A stretch of DNA of 10,601 nucleotides from Clostridiales bacterium (GCA_019416395.1 DXXH01000042.1:7243-17843); one strand, 5' to 3'. Counted from the stretch's first letter, positions 1 through 6,372 are shown. Numbers and translations: made by a program. The notes: a model not told the origin generated them from the letters alone.

Positions 1-907
1 CAGCCACGCCGGCAGCGTTATCGGAAGAAAATTCCGGGGTAGCGAAATACCCGCCATACTTCTCTCCCAACCGCTGCCGCAGCAACGAGTTGGAACACAC
101 GCCTCCGGAAAACACCACAGGCAAGTTGCCCAGATCTTTCAGCAGTGAGGCACACATCTTATCCAGCACCTGAGCAATGGCCTCCAAGCAATAACGGGCG
201 ATTTTTTCCCGGGGCTCTCCACGGTCCAGAAGGGCTTTGCACTGGTTTTCGATCCCGGAAAGGGAACAGTCACTGCCCTTTAGTACCGGCCGGTAAGTGA
301 TTTTCCCTTCCCAGCCAAGAGCCAGCTTTTCCAGCTCCGGGCCGCTGGGAAAAGGCAATCCCAGCATGACCCCTACCCGGTCTACCGCCTGCCCCGCTTT
401 CAAGTCCAGAGAATGGGCCACCAGGGTAACCTGGGGCATGGAGTCATGATCCGGTCTGACCAAAAGGGCTTCTGTAGTCCCGCCCGAAACATGAAACGCC
501 AAAAACTCTTTTTCCAGCAATTCCAGCTTTCCAGCGGAATACAGTGCGGCGGCAATATGCCCCTGTTGGTGGGAAAAGCTTTCCACTGGGATCCCCCAAG
601 CTTTCCCCAACAAGCCCGCAGTATTTTTCCCCACTAAAAAGCAGGGCATATAGGAGTCCTTCTCCGTTGTGGGGGTGACGGATACCCCTATGGCTTCGGG
701 TGGTTCCTTCAAACTTTCCAGCACCGGACCCAACACCTCAGGAAGTTGCCGCACGTGATGGAACACCGCATCACTTTGCCGTAACCCCTTTTCCCCCTCT
801 TTGACCGGCAAAAGCTTCTTCCGGTTTTCCAACACCTGCCCACGCTCCACCAGTGACGCTGAGGTGGTGTAATTGCTGGTGTCTATCCCCAGGAATCCAT
901 CACGCAT
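1..907 (-). CDS. TsaD/Kae1-like (peptidase M22 family) paralogue, 3' end outside window
   Basis: Partial: 302 codons are visible and the stop lies beyond base 1. The protein resembles TsaD (YgjD/Kae1), the ATP- and metal-binding subunit of the tRNA N6-threonylcarbamoyladenosine machinery. Family signatures seen in order are an N-terminal GIDTSNYTTS at residues 7-16 in place of the classical ESSCDET motif, the metal-binding HxxxH at H113/H117, SGGTTE at 141-146 matching SGGHT, AGQAVDRVGVMLGL at 171-184, PSGPELEKLA at 187-196, SLSG at 215-218, SGGVCSN at 267-273, and SDNAA at 295-299 with D296 as the expected third metal ligand. The ATG at 907 overlaps the nusB stop by 8 bp and has an AGGA-type ribosome site about 8 nt upstream, so the two are probably co-translated. 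Database entries of this kind are often called glycoprotease or Kae1-like. It is probably a paralogue, not the canonical TsaD, because of the N-terminal motif; its real role is unknown to me. Confidence 0.85.
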   Translation of the reverse strand, partial: MRDGFLGIDTSNYTTSASLVERGQVLENRKKLLPVKEGEKGLRQSDAVFHHVRQLPEVLGPVLESLKEPPEAIGVSVTPTTEKDSYMPCFLVGKNTAGLLGKAWGIPVESFSHQQGHIAAALYSAGKLELLEKEFLAFHVSGGTTEALLVRPDHDSMPQVTLVAHSLDLKAGQAVDRVGVMLGLPFPSGPELEKLALGWEGKITYRPVLKGSDCSLSGIENQCKALLDRGEPREKIARYCLEAIAQVLDKMCASLLKDLGNLPVVFSGGVCSNSLLRQRLGEKYGGYFATPEFSSDNAAGVA

Positions 908-1322
908 GGGGCTTGTCCTGCCCTTCCGCCGGAAGAGTCTTGGCAACAGACGCCAATACCCCATTGATGTAGGAAGCGTCGTCCTTACCACCGTAGATTT
1001 TCGCCAGCTCTACCGCTTCGTTGATGGACACGCTGTAAGGAATAGAATTTTCCCAAAGCATCTCATACACCGCCAGCCGCAACAGCGCCAGCGCTACTTT
1101 GGACAGCCGCCGCATGCTCCAGCCCCGGATATGCTTCTCGATCGTGCTGTCTATCTCTTCTCGATGCTCTTCCACACCCAGGGCTTCCCGCTCCCCAAAA
1201 GAGCTGGGAATGAGGTCCCGGGCTTCGGCAGCGTCGTGTAAAATGCTGTCTAAGGATTCTCCCCGCACTGCTTGCTCAAACACCAAAATAAACGCTTGTT
1301 CCCTGGCTTCCCGTCTTGTCAT
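900..1322 (-). CDS. nusB: Transcription antitermination factor NusB
   Basis: A 140-residue protein, the usual NusB length. NusB pairs with NusE (ribosomal protein S10), binds boxA RNA and supports antitermination on rRNA operons. The family pattern is visible: an N-terminal MTRREAREQAFILVFE helix (1-16), a central segment around IRGWSMRRLSKVALALLRLA (65-84), and the C-terminal SINEAVELAKIYGG (99-112) followed by YINGVLASVAK. The open frame extends further upstream, but the ATG at 1322 is preferred because GGAGG sits 10 nt before it and the protein then starts like other NusB proteins; an upstream start would run through the terminator hairpin at 1353-1380. No separate promoter was seen close to the start, so expression probably depends on readthrough of that terminator or on transcription from the promoter at 1519-1547. 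It overlaps the downstream TsaD-like gene by 8 bp. Confidence 0.95.
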   Translation of the reverse strand: MTRREAREQAFILVFEQAVRGESLDSILHDAAEARDLIPSSFGEREALGVEEHREEIDSTIEKHIRGWSMRRLSKVALALLRLAVYEMLWENSIPYSVSINEAVELAKIYGGKDDASYINGVLASVAKTLPAEGQDKPHA

Positions 1323-1352
1323 AGCGTCCAATCCTCCAAAATTTTTAGAAAT

Positions 1353-1380
1353 AAAAAAGCCCACCGCTTCCACGGTGAGC
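1353..1380 (-). terminator. Intrinsic terminator of the structured RNA, just upstream of nusB
   Basis: On the minus strand GCTCACCG (1380-1373) pairs with CGGTGGGC (1366-1359) around a 6-nt loop, with one T-G wobble, and is followed by six T residues. It lies only 31 nt before the nusB start codon and does not include the nusB ribosome site, so transcripts reaching nusB must pass it. Confidence 0.85.
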
Positions 1381-1512
1381 CTTCGCAAACATGCTGTCCC
1401 AAAAATGTGATTGCGTTTTCAAGCTTCACCAGGAGCCCCACACACCGTGGGCATACCGACCACGTGACATTCAGGCAAAAACCGCAGTCTCCGCCTTTCT
1501 TTCACGCCAACT
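1353..1512 (-). ncRNA. Candidate 6S-like small RNA or structured nusB leader
   Basis: About 160 nt between an extended -10 promoter and an intrinsic terminator, with no plausible ORF. A 6S-like fold can be drawn by hand. The closing stem has AGACTGC (1490-1484) against GCATGTTTGC (1394-1385), with GTGA (1505-1502 region) against TCAC (1378-1375). There is a large central bubble. The terminal arm is TCAC (1467-1464) with GTGA (1429-1426), ending in GCCCAC-ggtgt-GTGGG (1452-1437). The 5' bubble strand, GGTTTTTGCCTGAATG (1483-1468), resembles the template region of Bacillus 6S-1 RNA as I remember it (AGUUUUGACCGAAC), and the 3' strand has CTTGAAAACGC, reminiscent of proteobacterial 6S. 6S RNA (ssrS/bsrA) binds sigma-A RNA polymerase as a promoter mimic. 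The alternative is a cis-acting attenuator of nusB. The start is inferred from the -10 box, not observed; the family assignment rests on memory and hand folding. Confidence 0.5.
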
Positions 1513-1518
1513 GGAGCT

Positions 1519-1547
1519 ATTATAACACAATCCCTTTGTAAAACCAA
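1519..1547 (-). promoter_or_regulatory. Extended -10 sigma-A promoter for the structured RNA / nusB
   Basis: On the minus strand a perfect TATAAT (1524-1519) is preceded by TGT, giving the extended -10 pattern TGnTATAAT. A weak -35 box, TTGGTT (1547-1542), lies exactly 17 nt upstream and directly follows the spoIIIAH stop codon. Predicted transcription start is near 1512. It is the strongest-looking vegetative promoter in the window by -10 sequence. Confidence 0.75.
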
Positions 1548-2111
1548 CTAGTTTGTACCGATGATTTTGATTTTGTCAGCCGTCAAACCTGTCTGTTCCA
1601 TCACGATCTCCTGGACAATCATAGTGTCCGCTTCCTGGACTGTCCCGGCCACTACTACGTTGCATTCCTCTCCTGTGATATAAGCCACACAATCGGAATA
1701 GCCTTTGGCTTCCAGCAGGCTTTCCACATTGGATTCGTCCAGTATGTTCTGGGCAATGGCCGAAGCTTCTTCCACTGCCTGCTGTTTGGCAGCGCTGTCC
1801 GACTCTACGCTTTCCATTACGTTGTCCAAAAGCTCCAGCGCTTCATCCCGGGAGTTTTGCCGGTTGACCCGTGCCTGGGAAAGGGTTTCCTCTGCCGACG
1901 TCTCTGTGGAGCCATCGGATTCCAAGTCGTCGTTCACCGTTTCCACATAGGCGTTGTTCACCAGCTGGGCCGCTCCGAGCTGACTGCTTTCCGAAGATGA
2001 ATCCCCTACCGGAAGGCGATTGGTCCCAGCGAACTGCCAATTTAAATACACCGCCGCTCCCAAAGCCAACACCAGTGACGCTAACACAAGCTGCTTTTTG
2101 CCAAATTTCAT
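1548..2111 (-). CDS. spoIIIAH: Stage III sporulation protein AH (SpoIIIAH)
   Basis: A 187-residue bitopic membrane protein, last gene of the spoIIIA operon. In the known system SpoIIIAH sits in the mother-cell membrane and its extracellular domain binds SpoIIQ from the forespore, joining the two membranes across the intermembrane space. Visible features are a short positive N-terminus, one membrane segment at about 7-27, an acidic linker at about 36-78, a charged helix at about 79-130, and a C-terminal ring-building (YscJ/FliF-like) domain at about 115-187 ending in KIIGTN. Two cysteines (C141, C150) lie in that domain. The frame is open far upstream, but the ATG at 2111 has GGAGGG about 9 nt before it, while the upstream in-frame ATG at 2138 would overlap the spoIIIAG stop. 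The gap to spoIIIAG is 23 bp. Confidence 0.93.
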   Translation of the reverse strand: MKFGKKQLVLASLVLALGAAVYLNWQFAGTNRLPVGDSSSESSQLGAAQLVNNAYVETVNDDLESDGSTETSAEETLSQARVNRQNSRDEALELLDNVMESVESDSAAKQQAVEEASAIAQNILDESNVESLLEAKGYSDCVAYITGEECNVVVAGTVQEADTMIVQEIVMEQTGLTADKIKIIGTN

Positions 2112-2134
2112 GGTTGATCCCTCCAAGATTGTTT

Positions 2135-2695
2135 TCATAGATTTCTGTCTCCAGATGATCCGCCGCCAGTGACGCACACCTTGGCCGAGGAAATATCCAA
2201 CGCGGTACACACTGCTGAAAGCAGTTTTTCCTGAATCGCTGGGTTCCCGGCGTACCGGCTGACTACCACCACCCCCTGAACTTCCGGTTGTGTTTGGGTC
2301 ACCGTCAAGGCGTATTGGTTGCCTTCGGCGTCTTCCATCAGAATGTGGGAAGATTCCCGTTCCTCGGAAGAAGCGTTGTCTTCCTGCTGGGTACTCTGCC
2401 TTTGATCGGAAGCGTACAGGTTCCTGCCAGTATCCCCCAAAGTGATAACCACAGTGGGGTCTGTCTCCCCGGTAATCGCTGTGACTATCCGGGAAAGGTC
2501 TTCTTCCAGTTGTTTCCGGTAATCCTCTGTACTGCTCCCGGAAGTCTCCGGGGATTCCTCCTTGCCAGCCGGCTCCCAAAATGAGGAAAGCCCAATCAAA
2601 GCGATCCCGCAAATTCCCAGTAACACCACTAGCTTCAGCGGTTTCTCCTTTCGGAACAGGTCCTGAAACCGCTGCTTCCATTGGCCCAGTTCCAT
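2135..2695 (-). CDS. spoIIIAG: Stage III sporulation protein AG (SpoIIIAG)
   Basis: A 186-residue membrane-anchored protein. SpoIIIAG of Bacillus forms a large ring in the intermembrane space as part of the SpoIIIA-SpoIIQ channel. Here there is a basic N-terminus, one membrane helix at about 20-39, a linker rich in E/S/T (41-62), then a ring-building domain split into two parts: EEDLSRIVTAITGETDPTVV at 64-83 and, after a low-complexity acidic insertion (96-117), PEVQGVVVVSRYAGNP at 137-152 followed by the last helix and strand. The PE(V/I)xGVxVV...GAGNP-like block is the hallmark of this family. AAAGGAG lies 5 nt before the ATG at 2695, which settles the start in an otherwise longer open frame. 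The spoIIIAF stop is 19 bp upstream. It is slightly shorter than the Bacillus protein. Confidence 0.92.
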   Translation of the reverse strand: MELGQWKQRFQDLFRKEKPLKLVVLLGICGIALIGLSSFWEPAGKEESPETSGSSTEDYRKQLEEDLSRIVTAITGETDPTVVITLGDTGRNLYASDQRQSTQQEDNASSEERESSHILMEDAEGNQYALTVTQTQPEVQGVVVVSRYAGNPAIQEKLLSAVCTALDISSAKVCVTGGGSSGDRNL

Positions 2696-2714
2696 TACGT
2701 CTCCTTTCCGGGCG

Positions 2715-3182
2715 TTAGCCGCTTGACTCCACCGTGACGCGCACCTCTTTCCCCAAAACGTTTTGAAGCAGGACCCTGGCACGCTCCTGGTCGCTGGGGT
2801 ATGTGAAAACGGCTGTCACCTCAGTTAATACTATGCTGCCTTCTTCATTTCTATCTGTCAAAACCAGGATTTCTTTTGCCTCTAATCCAACCAAAGCAAA
2901 AAGTCCCTTTATATAATCCTTTGCGTCCTGCTGGGCAGCTTGTTCATACTGCTCTTCCACATAGGAAGTCAACTCCTCTTGCTGATTTTCCACCCTTACT
3001 CCGGAAAGGGAAACATCGATATCCAGTGAAAGCAGGGTACTTACTGCAGAAAGCAGCAGGCTCAATGCCACCAGACTTCCCACAAACCGCACCATATGGT
3101 TTTCCGGGCAGAATTTCCGAAGCAGCTCCGTGGTGATCAGTACTACACACACTGTCAAAATGCTTTCCAATACCTTGTTCAT
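2715..3182 (-). CDS. spoIIIAF: Stage III sporulation protein AF (SpoIIIAF)
   Basis: A 155-residue protein with two membrane segments near the N-terminus (about 5-21 and 31-52), followed by a soluble domain (about 65-155) that is a ring-building-motif domain in known SpoIIIAF structures. The start MNKVLESILTVCVVLITTEL is typical of the family. The C-terminal half carries YIKGLFALVGLEAKEI (90-105) and a TEVTAVFTYP strand (120-129). Within the complex it is thought to form part of the mother-cell basal ring. The ATG at 3182 overlaps the TGA of spoIIIAE as ATGA (4 bp), a classic translational coupling arrangement, and AAAGGAAG precedes it. The open frame continues upstream inside spoIIIAE but would have no ribosome site. 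Confidence 0.92.
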   Translation of the reverse strand: MNKVLESILTVCVVLITTELLRKFCPENHMVRFVGSLVALSLLLSAVSTLLSLDIDVSLSGVRVENQQEELTSYVEEQYEQAAQQDAKDYIKGLFALVGLEAKEILVLTDRNEEGSIVLTEVTAVFTYPSDQERARVLLQNVLGKEVRVTVESSG

Positions 3183-4285
3183 AGACTTCCTTTCACAAAA
3201 AGCACCAAAGCCGCACACACCACAGATACCGCAAACACGCTGACCAGCACTGCCAAAACCATTTTCGCCACGGAAACGCATGCTCCAAATAAGGAACCCA
3301 GCCGGGGAGTGTCAAACAAATCTGCGGCCACCTGGCTTAAAAGGCATACGCCTATCCACAATCCAGCTTGCAGCATCGTGGGCGCAAACATGCAAATCGC
3401 CGCCAAGATTCCAAATGCCCCCACACCCGACTTTACGATCTGCACACTGCTTTGAATAGCGGATACCGCGTCTCCGAACGCTCCCCCTACAATGGGAATT
3501 GCAGAAGACGCGATCAGTTTGACCGTTTTCCCGGTAGCCGCGTCCACCTGGGAGTTGATCATGGTCTGCACCGAAAGGATCCCAGAAAACAGTGTGACCG
3601 CAAAAACCAGAACCCATTTGGCAAAGCCGTAAAGACTGGAAAGAAGCTTGTCAAACTTTGTCCCACACAGGGAAGATGCCAAGGAAAGCATTAAAAAAAC
3701 ATGGAGTAAGGGCATGAGAAGGGCCGAAGACAGGGCTGGGATCAAATTCCCGGCAGCCAGCGCCCAAAAGCTGTAGGACCCACCCACCGTTGTGCTGCCC
3801 GACGCCAAAAGCAATGCGGAATACACTGGCACACTGGCCCCTAAAAACACACAGGCACTTTCCACCACACTCTCGGCGCTGCGGATCAGCTCCAAAAGCG
3901 GCGCTGTGAGAATCCCTGCACATGCCAAGGTGCCGGCCAACAGAGAGACATCACTCCCTTCTTCAAAATTCCCTGCCAGCCGGCAGAGGATCACCACTCC
4001 AAGCAACGCTGCCAAACCCTTTAAAGGAGCCGTCAATTTCTCCCGAAAAAGCTGGGAAAACGCCTCAAACAACCCGCCGCTGTCCTCGCCTTCCCAAGAA
4101 GCGTCTTCCACTCCCCCTTGGGAAAGCAACTCCTGTGTTTCCTCGTCTAGGGAATCATACAATTCCCCAGCGCCGCTTTTTTTATAAATACCGGAAAGTT
4201 CCTCGGCGGACGCCCTGTTGGGAACCAGCCAGCAAACCACCCCAAACATCAGGCATACCAAAAGGAGCACTCGTTTTACCAGCAC
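3179..4285 (-). CDS. spoIIIAE: Stage III sporulation protein AE (SpoIIIAE)
   Basis: A 368-residue polytopic membrane protein, proposed to be the channel/export-platform component of the SpoIIIA complex. It opens with a signal peptide (hydrophobic 5-20, likely cleavage after ASA at 25-27), then an acidic soluble segment (28-80), then about seven hydrophobic stretches from residue 90 to the C-terminus. Conserved-looking family blocks include SVPVYSALLLASGSTT (151-166), LSVQTMINSQVDAATGKTVK (237-256), IPIVGGAFGDAVSAI (263-277) and the GVGAFGILAAICMFAP stretch (287-302). The start codon is GTG, supported by GAGGAAGTG about 8 nt upstream and by the resulting signal peptide. spoIIIAD ends 12 bp upstream; spoIIIAF overlaps its stop by 4 bp. 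Confidence 0.94.
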   Translation of the reverse strand: MLVKRVLLLVCLMFGVVCWLVPNRASAEELSGIYKKSGAGELYDSLDEETQELLSQGGVEDASWEGEDSGGLFEAFSQLFREKLTAPLKGLAALLGVVILCRLAGNFEEGSDVSLLAGTLACAGILTAPLLELIRSAESVVESACVFLGASVPVYSALLLASGSTTVGGSYSFWALAAGNLIPALSSALLMPLLHVFLMLSLASSLCGTKFDKLLSSLYGFAKWVLVFAVTLFSGILSVQTMINSQVDAATGKTVKLIASSAIPIVGGAFGDAVSAIQSSVQIVKSGVGAFGILAAICMFAPTMLQAGLWIGVCLLSQVAADLFDTPRLGSLFGACVSVAKMVLAVLVSVFAVSVVCAALVLFVKGSL

Positions 4286-4297
4286 AATTTCACTTCC

Positions 4298-4687
4298 TCA
4301 CATGGTTGCGATCTCACCCAGGTACTCCAGGATTTTTCCCACAGCCGGCAGGGCTGCCGCTAAAACCGCTGCCCGCGCTGCCAATTCCACGGTGTAAGAA
4401 AGGGCCGATTCTCCAGCGTCCTTGCACAGCCGTGACACCACCTGCCCCACCACGGTGATCCCCACCGCTTTGAGCATCAGCTCTATGGCTTCCCCTTCTA
4501 ACGCTCCTTGCCCCGTCATGTCTTCGATCTGGTTAAAAACCGGTCCGGCACGGTCAAGGATCAACAAGAGAAGTACTACCGACGCCCCCAAACTGATGAG
4601 GATTCCATATTCCTTATTGCTTTTTTGAACCAGGGCGGCAAACAGAACCGCACACAGCGCCAGAACTCCAATACCAAATACTTCCAT
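4298..4687 (-). CDS. spoIIIAD: Stage III sporulation protein AD (SpoIIIAD)
   Basis: A 129-residue membrane protein with hydrophobic segments at about 3-20, 29-46, 71-84 and 100-116. In the known complex SpoIIIAD and SpoIIIAC resemble components of flagellar/type III export platforms. Family-like blocks are the KSNKEYGILISLGASVVLLL stretch (22-41), EAIELMLKAVGITVVGQVVS (65-84), LCKDAGESALSYTVELAARA (86-105) and the ending IATM. The ATG at 4687 begins 2 bp after the spoIIIAC TAG. The bases before it are T-rich (TTTTCCTTGTAGCC), with no recognisable Shine-Dalgarno sequence, so initiation probably depends on ribosomes finishing spoIIIAC. The start matches the family N-terminus. Confidence 0.93.
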   Translation of the reverse strand: MEVFGIGVLALCAVLFAALVQKSNKEYGILISLGASVVLLLLILDRAGPVFNQIEDMTGQGALEGEAIELMLKAVGITVVGQVVSRLCKDAGESALSYTVELAARAAVLAAALPAVGKILEYLGEIATM

Positions 4688-4689
4688 GG

Positions 4690-4884
4690 CTACAAGGAAA
4701 AAATGGATTTCACCGCCTGAAACAAGGCGTTAATTTCCCGAATGATCATCATCAGCACCACAATCAATCCTGCCAAGGTGGTCATCATGGCTTGCTCCTC
4801 ACGCCCTGAACGTATGAGAAGTTGATTCAGCACAGCGACAATAATGCCAATGGCGGCGATTTGAAAAATAAGATCCACATCCAC
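4690..4884 (-). CDS. spoIIIAC: Stage III sporulation protein AC (SpoIIIAC)
   Basis: A 64-residue, two-helix membrane protein, close to the usual family length of under 70. Hydrophobic helices lie at about 5-25 and 33-49, separated by IRSGREEQAMMTTL. The N-terminal DVDLIFQIAAIGIIVAVLNQ closely follows the family pattern. It is a small inner-membrane part of the SpoIIIA export apparatus in the mother cell. The start codon is GTG at 4884, with GGGAGG 9 nt upstream; there is no in-frame ATG near it. The spoIIIAB stop is 29 bp upstream and spoIIIAD starts 2 bp after its stop. Confidence 0.93.
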   Translation of the reverse strand: MDVDLIFQIAAIGIIVAVLNQLLIRSGREEQAMMTTLAGLIVVLMMIIREINALFQAVKSIFSL

Positions 4885-4913
4885 GAGGACACGCCTCCCT
4901 TTCCAGTCCTTTT

Positions 4914-5393
4914 TTACAAAAGCAGCAAGCTTACGGTCACCCCGGCAAACAATCCCAGGGCCACGGATACCTTGGATTTTTCTTTCGCTTCCTCTTGGGC
5001 TTGGACCAATCGGGGTTCCAACAACGACCGGTATAAATCAATATGTTCCATCTGCCCCTGAGTGTCGCTGACACCCAGCCCGCTTACAAACCCCAGGTAT
5101 AGCTCTAAATCTCCCCGGTCCCGTAACAGGTACTTTCCAGCCTGCTCCAAAGCTTTGTCCGGACTTAGGAGAAAGTCCCCGTCCCGCTCTGCTAGCCGGC
5201 AAAATGAGGAATCCTGTCTTTCCAGAATCAGTTCCGGTAAACTTCCACCCCCATATCGAATGCCCGTTTGAAAGGCTTGCAGTAAGGATTTCAAATCAAG
5301 CAGTAACCGGACCCGGCGCTTTAGACGCAAGGCTCCCAAAATTCCCGCCAGCAACCCGCTGAGAACCAGAAAGGCCGCTCCCATAAGCTTCAC
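4914..5393 (-). CDS. spoIIIAB: Stage III sporulation protein AB (SpoIIIAB)
   Basis: A 159-residue protein with a membrane helix at each end (about 4-22 and 143-159) and a helical soluble middle, the topology of SpoIIIAB, which is similar to GspF-type inner-membrane platform proteins and is thought to partner the SpoIIIAA ATPase. Family features include MKLMGAAFLVLSGLLAG at the N-terminus, the SLLQAFQTGIRYGGGSLPE segment (36-54), and LGFVSGLGVSDTQGQMEHI (100-118), whose GLGxSD...Q pattern is conserved. The start is taken as GTG at 5393 because GGGGGTG lies about 9 nt upstream and family members begin with (M)KL(L/M)GA. This start is inside spoIIIAA, giving a 98-bp overlap in a different frame. 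Confidence 0.92.
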   Translation of the reverse strand: MKLMGAAFLVLSGLLAGILGALRLKRRVRLLLDLKSLLQAFQTGIRYGGGSLPELILERQDSSFCRLAERDGDFLLSPDKALEQAGKYLLRDRGDLELYLGFVSGLGVSDTQGQMEHIDLYRSLLEPRLVQAQEEAKEKSKVSVALGLFAGVTVSLLLL

Positions 5394-6312
5394 GAAGCCT
5401 TTCACCCCCTTCCGGCAAGCTGGGAAGGATCTCCGCGATTTCTCCCGGAGAACTCCGTCCCACCAAGCACACCGTGGTTTGAAAAGCACCCGTTTTCAAA
5501 AGGGCTTTGCATAAAGGACGACGCAACAGTTCCCCCGTTTCTCCGTGAACAGATGCCACCAACGCCGCACCAGACGCTACCGCCCCCCGCACCGCGTCCA
5601 GATCCCTTTCGGAAAGCTCGTCACACACGATGATCTCCGGAGAAAGCATGCGGACTGCCACATCCAAGCCGGCGGATTTTGGATATCCCCGGAGCAAATC
5701 GGTATTCGGCCCCAGGTCAAATCCCCCCAATTCTCCCCGCTCATCTACAATCGCCACCCGGCGACTGGGTCCAAATTTTCCCATAGAAACCGATCGCGCC
5801 ACATCTCGCAGGAAGGTGGTTTTCCCGCTGGAAGGCGGCCCCGCGACAAGCACTCCCCGTTCTACCAGAACTCCTTCCAGAAAAAGCCTGTCCGCACAGC
5901 CAGGCACCTGCCTGGGAATCCGGTACACCAAGGTAGTTATGTCCCGCACGCTTTGAATTCGTCCGCCTTCCACAACCGCGGAACCGCATAAACCCACGCG
6001 GCAATTCTCCCCCAAACGCACAAATCCCTGGCGGATTTCTTCCTCGTGGCAGAACACAGAATGACCGCAGGTTTGCAGGAAAAGCTCCTGTAACTGCTGC
6101 GGCGTAGTGCAAATCCCCTGTTCCGCCACCCGGACAGTACCACCGCTCTTGGAAAGATACACTACCCCTTCCCTGCCGCAAATTGAAACAGGTTGTCCGC
6201 TGCTAATATGAATGTCAAACGCCTGGTCCTTCACTTGATCTGGAAGGGGCAACAGTAAATCCCGGTAAAGCGGGATCTGACGGGCAATATAATCAAAACC
6301 GGAAGGTTCCAT
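5296..6312 (-). CDS. spoIIIAA: Stage III sporulation protein AA, secretion-type ATPase (SpoIIIAA)
   Basis: A 338-residue cytosolic ATPase of the secretion-ATPase superfamily (PulE/VirB11-like), first gene of the operon; it is thought to energise the SpoIIIA complex from the mother cell. Visible motifs are a Walker A at 158-166 (GPPSSGKTT), VDERGE at 189-194 (family hallmark), Walker B at 226-232 (EIIVCDE) and a SVHGET segment at 254-259. The N-terminal part contains SVRDIT (121-126). The recognisable ATPase core ends near GEIAEIL at residue 296, and about 42 further residues follow, most of them encoded by DNA shared with spoIIIAB. The ATG at 6312 is chosen over the one at 6333 because AAAGGAGG lies between them, correctly spaced for 6312. 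A sigma-E-like promoter precedes the gene. Confidence 0.95.
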   Translation of the reverse strand: MEPSGFDYIARQIPLYRDLLLPLPDQVKDQAFDIHISSGQPVSICGREGVVYLSKSGGTVRVAEQGICTTPQQLQELFLQTCGHSVFCHEEEIRQGFVRLGENCRVGLCGSAVVEGGRIQSVRDITTLVYRIPRQVPGCADRLFLEGVLVERGVLVAGPPSSGKTTFLRDVARSVSMGKFGPSRRVAIVDERGELGGFDLGPNTDLLRGYPKSAGLDVAVRMLSPEIIVCDELSERDLDAVRGAVASGAALVASVHGETGELLRRPLCKALLKTGAFQTTVCLVGRSSPGEIAEILPSLPEGGERLREAYGSGLSGSQRVAGGNFGSLASKAPGPVTA

Positions 6313-6343
6313 GGCCTTTCCTCCTTTGTCCATGAGTTGTTCA

Positions 6344-6372
6344 TATCTATGGACAGGGCTTGAAAAATAGAA
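6344..6372 (-). promoter_or_regulatory. spoIIIA promoter: Candidate sigma-E (mother-cell) promoter of the spoIIIA operon
   Basis: On the minus strand a -10-like CATAGATA (6351-6344) lies 14 nt after a -35-like TTCTATT (6372-6366). The Bacillus sigma-E consensus is approximately kmATATT, 14-15 nt, CATACAnT, and the spoIIIA operon is a known sigma-E target there. A start near 6337 would give a short leader of about 25 nt that still holds the ribosome site. The match is imperfect at one or two positions in each box. Confidence 0.5.

Noticed and set aside
2112..2681. Long N-terminal extension of the spoIIIAH frame
   Set aside because: The frame is open through spoIIIAG, but the ribosome site and SpoIIIAH family start support 2111; the extension is an out-of-frame reading of spoIIIAG.
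6313..6333. Upstream ATG at 6333 as the spoIIIAA start
   Set aside because: The ribosome site lies between this ATG and the one at 6312, so it would be inside the coding sequence; 6312 is correctly placed.
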